Positions 15,459 to 23,728 of a DNA stretch of 47,345 bases are shown in pieces. How positions within the stretch are numbered: position 1 is the stretch's first letter; each line of letters opens with the position of its first letter. Made by a program: the position numbers and the translations under genes. Origin of the DNA: RGIG4074 sp964459165 (GTDB taxonomy: Bacteria; Bacillota; Clostridia; Christensenellales; Borkfalkiaceae); NCBI GenBank assembly GCA_964459165.1, contig CAYWKM010000002.1, positions 1-47,345 on the forward strand. The letters are read 5' to 3'. The notes under the pieces were generated by a model, which was not told the origin of the DNA, did no database searches, and worked only from the letters and a program-made list of their open reading frames with translations.

Positions 15459-17798
15459 CTATTTTTTATCCTCCTTTTTCTTCTGTAACGCTCTGATCCG
15501 CGTATAAATCAGCGAATCGTTCAAATCCGTCTTGATCCCGCGGTAAATTTCCGGCTTCCCTCCCGCGAAAGAAACGAGCCCGAGCTCTTCGAACACGGAA
15601 AGAGCGAAGATAAACTCGTAGGGATCGTACCCGAGCGCGCCGCTGGAAAGGGCGGTTTCGAGAACATTCCCTCCCGCGAGCTTTCCCGCCATTTTTCTGA
15701 GAGAAGCGAAGACGTCCAAAAGCGACGCTCTGTCGGTGTCAAGCCTGCGCAGCATATTCCGATAGCCGCAAATCTCCTTGTTGACGTAAACCTTTTTCCC
15801 GACGAGCGAGCCGATGCTATAATCGCACGGTTCGTCAAGGAACACGACGCAGTCATACGGCGCGAGATCGGCGTCCGGAGAGGGGCTGACGACGATCGTA
15901 TTGGAAACGTTTCTCGACGAGGGCTTGAAAATATCGATATTGTTAACGCCCAATCCCTCATAGTTCGCCAAAACCCTGCGCGAAGAAGCGATCAGGCACA
16001 GCCCGTACGCGCACGCGTCGATTCGCTCTCGAATCAGGCGGACCGTCTCCTCGCTGCCGATGGGAACGAGCTCGAAACGGGGCTCCGCTGCGGAAAGGCG
16101 GTTCATGCAATTGGCAAAGATGGCGGAAGATACGTTTCCGCTCATCGCGTCGTACTCCACGTCGCGCACGAAACCCTTGATGTATTCTCTCCCCCGGAAA
16201 TGGGAGACGTTGCATTCAAAAACGATCACCTTTTCGACGTCGCTTTCGATGAGTTTTAAATTCTTCGCGCCGCCGAAGTACATCAGGTCGATATAGTCGC
16301 TGCGGATCGCAAGGTGCGGGGATTCCGGCTTGATCTCTTTCGCCTCGCAGGAGGCCGCTCTGATGGCGAACAGAGGCTTTTTATGCCCCACGCCGTAGGG
16401 TTCGAGCATTGCGAGCTCGCGGGCGAATTTTACGGAAATTTCCTTTCGGATTTCCTCCGCGACGAATATTTTCGGGATAAAATCTTCGGGAGTATACGTC
16501 TTTGCGATATAGCGGTTCAAGGCCTCTTCCAAGAGAGGAAAATTTTCCTCCGAGATATTCACGCCCGCCGCCTGAGAATGTCCGCCGAATTCGGAAATAT
16601 ATTCGCTGCAATTTTTCAGCGCGTCGAAAATATTGACGCAATCGATGCTTCTCGCGCTTCCCTTCATGCTGTCGCCGTTCTTGACGAAAAGAATGGCGGG
16701 ACGGAAATATTCTTCCGCGAGCCGCGCGGCGACGATGCCGACGAAGCCGGCGCTCCAATTCTCGTCGTAGAGCATAATCACGTTGCCGTACGCGCCTTTT
16801 TCCTTTAATTTTTCCTTTGCGCTCTCATAAAGAAGATCGCAGCGCTTCTGTCGTTCGACGTTATATTCGTTCAATTTGACGGCGAGCGAAAAAATTTCGC
16901 TCTGCTTTTCCGCCAAAAACAGCCCGAGAGCGGCGTTTGCGTCGCCCATGCGTCCGGCGGCGTTGATTCTGGGAGCGACGGTAAAGGCGAGCGTCTGCGC
17001 CGTTATCTCGTTATCGTTTTTTCCGAGGAGACAGGAGAAGCACGTCTTCGGATTCGTCCGTATCAGATTCAGCCCCTCCGCCACGATATCTCTGTTTTCC
17101 CCTAAAAGAGGAACGCTGTCGGCGACGGTGGCGAGCGCGGCAAAATCCAAATATTCGTAAGCGCGTTCGCCGATGAGCGCGACGGCGATCTTGAAAGCGA
17201 CGCCCGCGCCGCAAAGATTGTCATAGGGATAATCGTCGTCAAATTTGGGATTGATGCAGATACAATCGGGAAGGACGTCCGGCAATTCGTGATGATCGGA
17301 CACGACGACGGTAACGCCCGCTTCCTGCAAATAACGAACCTGCTCCGCGTTGCTGATACCGCAATCGACCGTGATGAACAATTCGGGGAAAAAATCGTCC
17401 AGGATCTTATCGATCGCCGAGAAGCTCAGCCCGTATCCCTCGCTTCGCTCGGGAACATAGACGTACGGCTCGATTCCGAACTCCCTTAAAGCTTTATCCA
17501 TAATGGCGGAAGCGCAGATACCGTCCGCGTCGTAATCGCCGAAGACGGCGACCCGCCAGCCTTCGTCGCGCGCCTGCGCGATGAGCTCGACCGCTTCCTT
17601 CATGCCGGACATCCGATAGGGCGAAAGAAAATTTTTTTTGGAGGGAGAAAGAAATTTCCCGATTTTTTCCTTCGTATCGATTCCGCGGGCGTACAAAATT
17701 TTGACCGTCGATTCGGTGAGCTTCAACGCGCGGGCAAGCGAGGAAATCGTATTCAGTTGTTCGTCCGTAAAACGGTATTCCGGAATGATTTTTTTCAT
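15459..17798 (-). CDS. recJ: Single-stranded-DNA-specific exonuclease RecJ
   Basis: 5'-3' single-strand exonuclease acting in recombination and mismatch repair. The 779-residue protein has the DHH domain motifs VFGDYDADGICA (about 85-96), FITVDCGISN (about 142-150) and VVSDHHELP (about 164-172), followed by the DHHA1 region with GGHSQAAGV and an OB-fold. The C-terminal 200 residues form the extra domain of Firmicutes RecJ. ATG at 17798 follows GAGG by 6 bases. First gene of a tight unit with rel, the MBL hydrolase and hemZ. Upstream lies the secF terminator; no consensus promoter was found in the 68 bases between, so read-through or an unrecognised promoter must drive it. Confidence 0.95.
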   Translation of the reverse strand: MKKIIPEYRFTDEQLNTISSLARALKLTESTVKILYARGIDTKEKIGKFLSPSKKNFLSPYRMSGMKEAVELIAQARDEGWRVAVFGDYDADGICASAIMDKALREFGIEPYVYVPERSEGYGLSFSAIDKILDDFFPELFITVDCGISNAEQVRYLQEAGVTVVVSDHHELPDVLPDCICINPKFDDDYPYDNLCGAGVAFKIAVALIGERAYEYLDFAALATVADSVPLLGENRDIVAEGLNLIRTNPKTCFSCLLGKNDNEITAQTLAFTVAPRINAAGRMGDANAALGLFLAEKQSEIFSLAVKLNEYNVERQKRCDLLYESAKEKLKEKGAYGNVIMLYDENWSAGFVGIVAARLAEEYFRPAILFVKNGDSMKGSARSIDCVNIFDALKNCSEYISEFGGHSQAAGVNISEENFPLLEEALNRYIAKTYTPEDFIPKIFVAEEIRKEISVKFARELAMLEPYGVGHKKPLFAIRAASCEAKEIKPESPHLAIRSDYIDLMYFGGAKNLKLIESDVEKVIVFECNVSHFRGREYIKGFVRDVEYDAMSGNVSSAIFANCMNRLSAAEPRFELVPIGSEETVRLIRERIDACAYGLCLIASSRRVLANYEGLGVNNIDIFKPSSRNVSNTIVVSPSPDADLAPYDCVVFLDEPCDYSIGSLVGKKVYVNKEICGYRNMLRRLDTDRASLLDVFASLRKMAGKLAGGNVLETALSSGALGYDPYEFIFALSVFEELGLVSFAGGKPEIYRGIKTDLNDSLIYTRIRALQKKKEDKK

Positions 17799-17863
17799 AG
17801 ACGTCCTCTATCGGAGAGAATGCTTTTTGAACGGCTCCTCCCCCCTTTTGCGCGAAAGGTCCG

Positions 17864-17900
17864 AAAACAATAAACGGCGGTAAACATACCGCCGTTTATT
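17864..17900 (-). terminator. Terminator downstream of secF
   Basis: A perfect 14-bp stem (17900-17887 with 17882-17869) with a 4-base loop, followed on the minus strand by GTTTTC. The U tract is interrupted, so termination may be partial, leaving transcription for recJ. Confidence 0.65.
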
Positions 17901-17910
17901 CTCTGCCGGA

Positions 17911-18954
17911 TCAATCGATATCGTCCTCTTCGGACTTTTCGGCTTTTTTATCGGAAGCCTTCGACAGCTTCTTTTTGTTGGGTTTACCGGATCTCTTTTT
18001 AGCCCTCTCTTCCGCCTTTCTATCCGTGAACGCCTTTAAAGGAAGGTAGACGGAAGGGAGCATCACGCAGGAGGAATAGAGCGAAACGACGACCGCAAGG
18101 AATGCGGGAATCACAAACAACAGTATATCCGTCGTAACAAATACGGTACAGACGGCGAGAACGGCGAGCGCGATAACGGCAAAAACAGCGATCTTGACCG
18201 AACTCTTTCTCGCAGATGAGAAGACGACCTCCTCCGCTTCCTCCGCGGGAAGCGCTTTCACGTTTTCATTTTTCGCTCCCCTTCTCATATCCGCAAAGGC
18301 GAAACAGGAGTTGACGAGAGAATAAACGAGCGCGAAGGCAACCGCCGCCACAAAGGACGTAGAGACGGTCGCGCGCGTGATCAACGTGAGCGCGACGACG
18401 AGCGCGACGTCGTGCACCGCCAAAACGGCGACCGTTATGCCGGAAGCCAATTTAAAGCGAATGGCGACATAGACAAAGGAAAGTACGACTACGCCCGCGA
18501 GAGCGATGGAAGCTCTCGCAATATATTGGGAGAAATTTTGCTCCTCCATGACGTGGACGGCGCCTTCGTAGGTGGAGTTGGAAATCTTACTCTCCGAATT
18601 TTCGAGAGCGGCGAGAATGCTATCCTTCACTCCTACGAGCGTATCGTAGGGAACGGAAGAAGCAAACGTGAATTCGATCGATCCTCCGTTGGTCACCGTA
18701 GAATGTTGCGTATACTCCACTTTCAACGAATTTTCATCGATGACGTTCAGACAGGTTTCCTCCACCTCGTCGAGAAGCGCGTCGTCGATATTGATATAAG
18801 AATCGTAGGTAACGACGATCGTATGCCGATCCTTCATCCGATCGCTCAGATGAAAACCGAACAAAAAGAAGATCAAAAGTCCGACGAGCGCGATCGCCGC
18901 GCTGACAACGACCCATACGGGAAGCTTTTTCGCCACATTATTCGTCTTCATCAT
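17911..18954 (-). CDS. secF: Protein translocase subunit SecF
   Basis: Membrane subunit that with SecD pulls exported proteins out of the SecYEG channel using the proton gradient. The 347-residue protein has one N-terminal helix (about 15-33), a periplasmic-side domain (about 40-135) with YEGAVHVMEEQ, then four or five helices (about 140-165, 170-215, 255-300) and a long basic, Lys-rich C-terminal tail of about 40 residues that is longer than usual. The ribosome site GGAGGTGA lies in the end of secD, and the two genes overlap by 17 bases, so they are translationally coupled. Two in-frame ATGs (18954 and 18951) are both usable. Confidence 0.9.
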   Translation of the reverse strand: MMKTNNVAKKLPVWVVVSAAIALVGLLIFFLFGFHLSDRMKDRHTIVVTYDSYINIDDALLDEVEETCLNVIDENSLKVEYTQHSTVTNGGSIEFTFASSVPYDTLVGVKDSILAALENSESKISNSTYEGAVHVMEEQNFSQYIARASIALAGVVVLSFVYVAIRFKLASGITVAVLAVHDVALVVALTLITRATVSTSFVAAVAFALVYSLVNSCFAFADMRRGAKNENVKALPAEEAEEVVFSSARKSSVKIAVFAVIALAVLAVCTVFVTTDILLFVIPAFLAVVVSLYSSCVMLPSVYLPLKAFTDRKAEERAKKRSGKPNKKKLSKASDKKAEKSEEDDID

Positions 18955-20413
18955 CGGTCACCTCCCTTTTGAAATTGCAGAATTTGAACTGATTTTTCAC
19001 GTTGCCCATGAGCATGGCGAAATAGAATCTCGTAAGGAGCAGCGAGCTGACGCCGGAAACGAGCGCGGCGATGGCAAACGTGACGCCGAACATGGAAATT
19101 TCGCTGATTCCCACAAAGTACAGCACGAGGGATGCGAGAATGAGAACGACGTGCACGTCGATCACGCCGGCAAGGCATTCTTTATAGCCGGTCTTAATGG
19201 AGGTTACAATGCGTTTGCCGCTCATAAAGTGTTCTTTGATCTTTGCAAAGATATAATAATTGCTGATCGTAAGGAGGACGCCGCCCAGAATGACCGCGAG
19301 GATTCCGCCGTAGGAGAGCTGAATGCTTTCGATTAAACCGACGCACATAACCGTAACGACCATATAGCTGAGAAAGCCGTAGATATGCGCCGCGCCCATT
19401 CCTCTGAAACGGATAACGGAATAAACGAACATCGCGAGCATCGCTACGCCCACGCCGATATATACGGCGTTGACGGCGTTTTCGCCGATGATGGATTCAA
19501 AGGTATGCGTATCGCCCAAGACAAAATCGATGTCGATGATATCCTCTTCGTTCAAACAGGAATCGAACACTGCGGCGACGCTTTTTGCGAGCGTGGCGTC
19601 GGTGTAGCCGCTGATATAGAGGTTGGACTGGGAAATCGTCTCCGTGACGGACAACGAAATCAACGTGGTTTCGCCCACGTAAAAGTAAAGCGTGGAGTCG
19701 TCGTTATCCGCTATCGCAGCGGTAATATCGGTAAACTTATTCCGTCCGGTATCCGTCATGGAAAAACGGACGTAAGGAGTGGAGCCGGAGCTCTTCGAGG
19801 ATACGCTCTTGAAATACGTGTTCATACCGTAAAGCTTCGTAGGACGAAGCAGAGGGAGATTTTTCGAGGAATGCCTCAGCGTAAAGTCCCCGCTCGCCGC
19901 CATAACGGAAAAGACCGTGGCGGGAGACTCTACCTCGGAAGAAACCTCGATGCGGATAGAGTAATCGTCCACCACTTCGATTTTGAGATAATCGAGCTCC
20001 AACGCCTCGTATCTTTGACAAATCACGTCGACGGCCTTGTCGAAGGACTGTATAAATTCCTCGTCCGCTCCGTCGGAAGAATCGTTCCAGACGCTTTTTT
20101 CAAGATAGATCGAACCGTACTCAATGTAGTCCGCGGCATAATCCTCCGCTTCCGATTCGGAAATATTCATTTTCGCATCGTATTCCGCTTGATATTCGCT
20201 CGAGGAAACGACCCCTTCGGGGTAATAATACGTATAATAGCCCCCTCCGAGATTGGAATCGAGGCTCATTACTTTAAGGACGGAATTGTAATCCTTTACA
20301 TTGCCGCCGATAGTGAACGGAATGGTAAATTCAGGCATTACGCACAACGCGCATAATACGGCAAGTATGACGGTAAAAATAACCGTAAGCGCCGCCGCTT
20401 TGACTTTGCCCAT
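18938..20413 (-). CDS. secD: Protein translocase subunit SecD
   Basis: 491-residue partner of SecF. One N-terminal helix (about 8-28) is followed by an extracytoplasmic domain of some 300 residues containing VFSVMAASGDFTLR, YVRFSMTDTGRNKF and the P1-head-like region. Five helices then run from about residue 320, within which GFLSYMVVTVMC and ISMFGVTFAIAALVSGVSSLLLT are recognisable counterparts of conserved RND segments. The sequence is divergent from model SecD proteins, with an acidic, Tyr-rich insertion near residues 55-110. ATG at 20413 follows TAGGAGGTC. It has its own strong promoter, separate from the scf genes upstream. Confidence 0.88.
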   Translation of the reverse strand: MGKVKAAALTVIFTVILAVLCALCVMPEFTIPFTIGGNVKDYNSVLKVMSLDSNLGGGYYTYYYPEGVVSSSEYQAEYDAKMNISESEAEDYAADYIEYGSIYLEKSVWNDSSDGADEEFIQSFDKAVDVICQRYEALELDYLKIEVVDDYSIRIEVSSEVESPATVFSVMAASGDFTLRHSSKNLPLLRPTKLYGMNTYFKSVSSKSSGSTPYVRFSMTDTGRNKFTDITAAIADNDDSTLYFYVGETTLISLSVTETISQSNLYISGYTDATLAKSVAAVFDSCLNEEDIIDIDFVLGDTHTFESIIGENAVNAVYIGVGVAMLAMFVYSVIRFRGMGAAHIYGFLSYMVVTVMCVGLIESIQLSYGGILAVILGGVLLTISNYYIFAKIKEHFMSGKRIVTSIKTGYKECLAGVIDVHVVLILASLVLYFVGISEISMFGVTFAIAALVSGVSSLLLTRFYFAMLMGNVKNQFKFCNFKREVTDDEDE

Positions 20414-20468
20414 TTATCTGACCTCCTAAAATATTAGAGAATAGTTCTTTTTCAAACGATATGCATTT

Positions 20469-20497
20469 ATTATATTAAATTTACGTTCTTTCGTCAA
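20469..20497 (-). promoter_or_regulatory. Sigma-A promoter of secDF
   Basis: On the minus strand, TTGACG (20497-20492), a 17-base spacer and a perfect TATAAT (20474-20469), 55 bases before the secD start. Confidence 0.8.
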
Positions 20498-20564
20498 GCT
20501 TTCTGAAACGCTAAAAGAAAGTTTTTGCTTGATTTCATCAAAAATACAAAAACGTAATTTCCTT

Positions 20565-21902
20565 TTATTTCCCTTGGCGCGCCTGAAAATTTTTCTTTTC
20601 GGCAAGAATATGCATGGCGAGCTCCACTCTTTTCCTCATCATTTCGCACGTCGTCTCGTAGGGTTCCTCGATATCGCCGTTAAAATGATAATTATTCGCG
20701 CTACAACCGCCGGAGCAGATAAATTTGGCAAAGCAGTCCTTACACTTAATACGGGTAAAAAGGCAGGAATTTTTAAATTTTTCCCTGATTTCGGGACGAA
20801 GGATTCCCTCTCTCACGTTGCCGAGATAAAATTGAGGATCTCCGGCGAACTGGTGACAGGGGTAAAGATCTCCGTTCGGAACGACGGAAAAATATTCGTT
20901 GCCGGCTCCGCAGGCGGACACGCGTTTACTGAGGCAAGGTCCTCCTTCAAGGTCGATGTTGAAGTGGAAGAAATTGAAGCCCTCCCCCCTTTCGTATCGA
21001 TCGAGATACGCCTCGCAGAGGCGCTCGTACTCTTCCTTAATCCGAGGGAGATGCTCTTCCTTGATAGCGAGATCGGGAATATCGGTGACGACGGGTTCCA
21101 TGGAAACGGAATGAAATCCCTGATCCGCAATAAACAGCACGTCCTTCGAAAAATCGAGATTCTTCGCCGTAAACGTTCCGCGGATATAATAGCTTTTGTC
21201 CCCTCGAAGAGAGACAAATTTTTTCATTTTATCGATGATCAGATCGAACGTTCCCTTTCCGTTTACCGATTTTCTTATCGCGTCGTGCACCTCCTTGCGC
21301 CCGTCGAGGGAAAGAACGACGTTCTCCATTTCGGCGTTAAAAAATTCAATGACCTCGTCGTTTAGCAGGAGGGCGTTGGTCGTCGTCGTAAACAGAAACC
21401 TTTTGCCCGCAGAAGCGGCTCTTTCCTTTGCGTAATATACGGTATTTTTGATAACCTTGAAGTTCATCAGCGGTTCGCCGCCGAAGAAATCCACTTCGAG
21501 AACTTTTCTGTTTCCGCTGTTCTCTATCAAAAAATCGATCGCCCGCTTCGCGGTCTCCTCGCTCATCATTTGTCTTTCGCTGTGATAAGCGCCCTCGTCC
21601 GCGAAACAGTAGCGACAACGGAAATTGCAATCGTGACAGATATGAATACAGAGGGCTTTGACTTCGTCGCTCTTTACGGGGTAAGAGGAGACTTCCTCTT
21701 TATAAAGAAGTCCCTCCTTCTTCAACGCCTCTACGTCGGAAAGAATTTCTCTTATCCGCTCCTCCGATAGGGAAGAGACGTCGACGTCCTCGCCTTGCTC
21801 CTTTCTCAAATAATCGCAGGTAGCCTTGTCCGCGCTGTGGAGCGAACCGCTGCCCACGTCGTAAATATAATAGTTATCTTTGTATTGGAATATGTGAATC
21901 AT
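20565..21902 (-). CDS. scfB: SCIFF peptide maturase (radical SAM/SPASM thioether-forming enzyme)
   Basis: Installs a sulfur-to-carbon thioether in the SCIFF precursor, making a ranthipeptide. The 445-residue protein starts with a RiPP-recognition (PqqD-like) domain (about 1-75). The radical SAM cluster motif is C92-x3-C96-x2-C99, followed by FFGGEPLMNF, the SAM-binding GGE segment. The SPASM region binds two auxiliary clusters: cysteines in SACGAGNEYF and GDLYPCHQF, then CLFTRIKCKDCFAKFICSGGC-type spacing and a last Cys near TTCEMM. ATG at 21902 has AAGGA upstream. The precursor gene scfA lies 110 bases upstream, with a terminator hairpin between them; secD follows. Identity is certain at family level; the product has not been characterised here. 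Confidence 0.95.
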   Translation of the reverse strand: MIHIFQYKDNYYIYDVGSGSLHSADKATCDYLRKEQGEDVDVSSLSEERIREILSDVEALKKEGLLYKEEVSSYPVKSDEVKALCIHICHDCNFRCRYCFADEGAYHSERQMMSEETAKRAIDFLIENSGNRKVLEVDFFGGEPLMNFKVIKNTVYYAKERAASAGKRFLFTTTTNALLLNDEVIEFFNAEMENVVLSLDGRKEVHDAIRKSVNGKGTFDLIIDKMKKFVSLRGDKSYYIRGTFTAKNLDFSKDVLFIADQGFHSVSMEPVVTDIPDLAIKEEHLPRIKEEYERLCEAYLDRYERGEGFNFFHFNIDLEGGPCLSKRVSACGAGNEYFSVVPNGDLYPCHQFAGDPQFYLGNVREGILRPEIREKFKNSCLFTRIKCKDCFAKFICSGGCSANNYHFNGDIEEPYETTCEMMRKRVELAMHILAEKKNFQARQGK

Positions 21903-21946
21903 AAAAAATCCTTTGGAAATTATTCGGCGAACGGAGAATTTTTATA

Positions 21947-21983
21947 AGATAAAATCGGCACAGAATGAAAGAAATTCTGTGCC
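21947..21983 (-). terminator. Terminator or attenuator between scfA and scfB
   Basis: A perfect 10-bp stem GGCACAGAAT/ATTCTGTGCC with a 7-base loop, followed on the minus strand by GATTTTATCTT. It would let the peptide mRNA accumulate in excess over the maturase, as is common for RiPP loci. Confidence 0.7.
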
Positions 21984-22012
21984 TGCCGCAAAATAACGTT
22001 GAGCTAAAAAAA

Positions 22013-22171
22013 TTACTTGTTTTCTTTATCAATCTTCTGTTCTCTGGTAACTCGTTCGCAAGACTGGTTCCCGACCGTGCAGCTCGTTTTGCAGGCGGAC
22101 TGACAGGTGCTTCGGCACTCTCCGCAACCGGTAACGCATCTTTCAACGGGTTTTGCAATTGTCTTTATCAT
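22013..22171 (-). CDS. scfA: SCIFF ranthipeptide precursor (six-cysteines-in-forty-five family)
   Basis: 52-residue precursor peptide, found by reading the minus strand directly upstream of the maturase. The leader MIKTIAKPVER is followed by seven cysteines at positions 12, 16, 19, 23, 27, 31 and 38, in the family-defining stretch GEC-RSTC-QSAC-KTSC-TVGNQSC, and a basic tail ending in KENK. The family normally has six of these; the Cys at 12 is an extra. ScfB should link Cys to a non-adjacent residue by a non-alpha thioether. The ribosome site AGGAG lies 10 bases before the ATG. The gene has its own promoter, an upstream terminator insulating it, and a hairpin behind it. Confidence 0.95.
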   Translation of the reverse strand: MIKTIAKPVERCVTGCGECRSTCQSACKTSCTVGNQSCERVTREQKIDKENK

Positions 22172-22207
22172 AACATTCTTCTCCTGAAAAAATATATTAT
22201 TTTCTCT

Positions 22208-22236
22208 ATTATAATACGATTCTCGGCAAAAATCAA
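22208..22236 (-). promoter_or_regulatory. Sigma-A promoter of scfA
   Basis: On the minus strand, TTGATT (22236-22231), a 17-base spacer and a perfect TATAAT (22213-22208). The predicted start is about 30 bases ahead of the scfA ATG. Confidence 0.75.
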
Positions 22237-22275
22237 GCGGTTTTATGAATTAGCGCGTCCAATTTTAAGTTGTTT

Positions 22276-22341
22276 ATAAAAAATCGGGCAAAGAGAGGGA
22301 AACGTCGCGGTATTTGCGCAAACGTTTATGCTCCCTGCCCG
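22276..22341 (-). terminator. Terminator of the yajC-TIGR04086 transcript
   Basis: On the minus strand CGGGCA pairs with TGCCCG, with nested GGGA/TCCC and AACGT/ACGTT helices inside, followed by ATTTTTTAT. It insulates scfA from upstream transcription. Confidence 0.7.
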
Positions 22342-22429
22342 CTCCATGGACGACGAATACGCCGCCCTCCGTTTCTTCCGCTGCCTTCGTGCTTACCGAT
22401 CGAAAAGACCCTTCTCCGTCCCTTATGAA

Positions 22430-22810
22430 TTATTTGCGTACATTGACGGCTATGATGCCCCCGATTCCGCCGACGATCGCGCCGAGCAGAAGCTCGATGA
22501 AAAATTTCCGGCTAAAATTCGCGCCGCCGCCGATGGCGGCAAAGACGAGATACGTCGCCGCGACCGCGAACAATCCGAGCAGGATTCCCTTTAAAAAACC
22601 CTTGTTCCCGCGAACGAATACGAGAGACGGAAGGAGAACGGAAAGAACTTTAATCGCCTGATTGACGGGCGCGATCACCGAGGAAGGGAGCGAAAACAAT
22701 TTAATGATCAAAGCGAAAAGAAGCGCCGCCGCAAGCGAAAAGACGACGGCTGCCGCGATTCCCTTTAACACGGCGAGGAAAAAGGAGAGAGCGCCGCTTT
22801 CATTCTGCAT
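22430..22810 (-). CDS. TIGR04086-like four-helix membrane protein
   Basis: 126 residues with four predicted membrane helices (about 13-38, 47-66, 71-92 and 103-122), a short polar N-terminus and the C-terminus AVNVRK. The glycine-rich last helix (LLLGAIVGGIGGII) and the position directly after yajC fit the clostridial TIGR04086 family, whose function is unknown. The GGAGG ribosome site 8 bases before the ATG is predicted to be buried in a hairpin, so expression may depend on translation or transcription of yajC. A role in export near SecDF-YajC is inferred from context only. Confidence 0.75.
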   Translation of the reverse strand: MQNESGALSFFLAVLKGIAAAVVFSLAAALLFALIIKLFSLPSSVIAPVNQAIKVLSVLLPSLVFVRGNKGFLKGILLGLFAVAATYLVFAAIGGGANFSRKFFIELLLGAIVGGIGGIIAVNVRK

Positions 22811-22818
22811 AAAAATAA

Positions 22819-22852
22819 CCTCCGATAGCCTTTTTTATATCCTATGCGGAGG
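22819..22852 (-). promoter_or_regulatory. Hairpin sequestering the ribosome site of the four-helix membrane protein
   Basis: On the minus strand CCTCCGCATAG (22852-22842) pairs with CTATCGGAGG (22828-22819) with one bulged C. The right arm contains the GGAGG ribosome site, and TTATTTTT follows, so the same element could also act as an attenuator after yajC. Confidence 0.55.
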
Positions 22853-22867
22853 TCGTATTCTTTATGA

Positions 22868-23344
22868 TTACTTATTTTCTTCGGCGTTCTCTTCCTCTGC
22901 GGGCTTTTCTTCCGCCTGAGGCTTTTCTTTGGTTTCTTCCGCCCGGGGTTCTTCTTTGATCTCTTCCGTCGAATCTTCCTTATCCGCCTTGGAATTCTTT
23001 TTGGGAGTTTCCTTTGCGGGAGCCTTCGCGTCCGTCTGATAAACGGCTTGCTTGTCGAACTTGATGCAGCATTTGCCGCTCTCTTCCGTTCCCGTTTCGA
23101 GGACAAACGTATTGTCTTCGGCGTTCACTTCTTTTACGATCCCGCAGATCCCGCCGATCGTCTTGACCTTGTTGCCGGGCTGAATGGCGTCGAGCATACT
23201 CTTGGTTTCCTCTTCCTTCTTCTTCTGCTTTCTGTTGCTGAAAACGAGAAATACGACGAAAGCGACGATGATGATTGCGAGGAAAATATAAGTCATGTAA
23301 CTGCTGCTGCCGCTGGTTTCATCCTCCAATAAAGCAAATAACAT
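22868..23344 (-). CDS. yajC: Preprotein translocase subunit YajC with acidic tail
   Basis: Small SecDF-associated membrane protein. Of 158 residues, 17-35 form the single membrane helix, followed by the basic stretch RKQKKKEEE and the YajC core IQPGNKVKTIGGICGIVKEV. From about residue 105 a low-complexity Lys/Glu-rich tail of more than 50 residues extends it well past the usual 85-110 residue length. The first 15 residues are acidic and Ser-rich. ATG at 23344 follows AGGAG by 7 bases. It has its own promoter and precedes the four-helix membrane protein by 57 bases. YajC beside tgt, secD and secF is a widespread bacterial arrangement. Confidence 0.93.
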   Translation of the reverse strand: MLFALLEDETSGSSSYMTYIFLAIIIVAFVVFLVFSNRKQKKKEEETKSMLDAIQPGNKVKTIGGICGIVKEVNAEDNTFVLETGTEESGKCCIKFDKQAVYQTDAKAPAKETPKKNSKADKEDSTEEIKEEPRAEETKEKPQAEEKPAEEENAEENK

Positions 23345-23386
23345 AAATTTACTCCTTCTGTCTTTTTATCGAATTTAATTGCTTTT

Positions 23387-23415
23387 ATCATATACTTTTT
23401 TCCGCTTTTTGGCAA
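23387..23415 (-). promoter_or_regulatory. Sigma-A promoter of yajC
   Basis: On the minus strand, TTGCCA (23415-23410), a 17-base spacer and TATGAT (23392-23387); each box matches consensus at 5 of 6 positions. Confidence 0.65.
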
Positions 23416-23518
23416 GCGTTTTTTTATATAAAAGAAAGATTTCTTGCTTTTTCACGAAAAATTCATCGTTCCTTACGTGAAAAAAGCCTTTGAGCCCGCC
23501 TTTCTTCGAGCGTTTTCC

Positions 23519-23573
23519 CCGAGTCGAACGAAATTAACCGCCGTCAAGCTCCGTACCGGGAATCGCGTCGGGA
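23519..23573. repeat. 55-base duplicate flanking the gap, left copy
   Basis: Identical over all 55 bases to 23674-23728. It contains a second copy of the stop codon and last 13 codons of the CxxC-module protein gene. The length and position suggest an assembly overlap, not a biological repeat. Confidence 0.9.
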
Positions 23574-23673
23574 NNNNNNNNNNNNNNNNNNNNNNNNNNN
23601 NNNNNNNNNNNNNNNNNNNNNNNNNNNNNNNNNNNNNNNNNNNNNNNNNNNNNNNNNNNNNNNNNNNNNNNNN
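23574..23673. other. Scaffold gap of exactly 100 N
   Basis: Undetermined bases. The exact 100-base size is a conventional placeholder. The two contig ends carry the same 55 bases, so the true gap is probably zero and about 155 bases of this window do not exist in the genome. Confidence 0.95.
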
Positions 23674-23728
23674 CCGAGTCGAACGAAATTAACCGCCGTC
23701 AAGCTCCGTACCGGGAATCGCGTCGGGA
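23674..23728. repeat. 55-base duplicate flanking the gap, right copy
   Basis: Exact copy of 23519-23573. This copy holds the 3' end of the CxxC-module protein gene, including its TAA at 23691-23689. Confidence 0.9.

Noticed and set aside
23444..23692. Open frame running through the N gap
   Set aside because: It is continuous only because Ns hold no stop codon.
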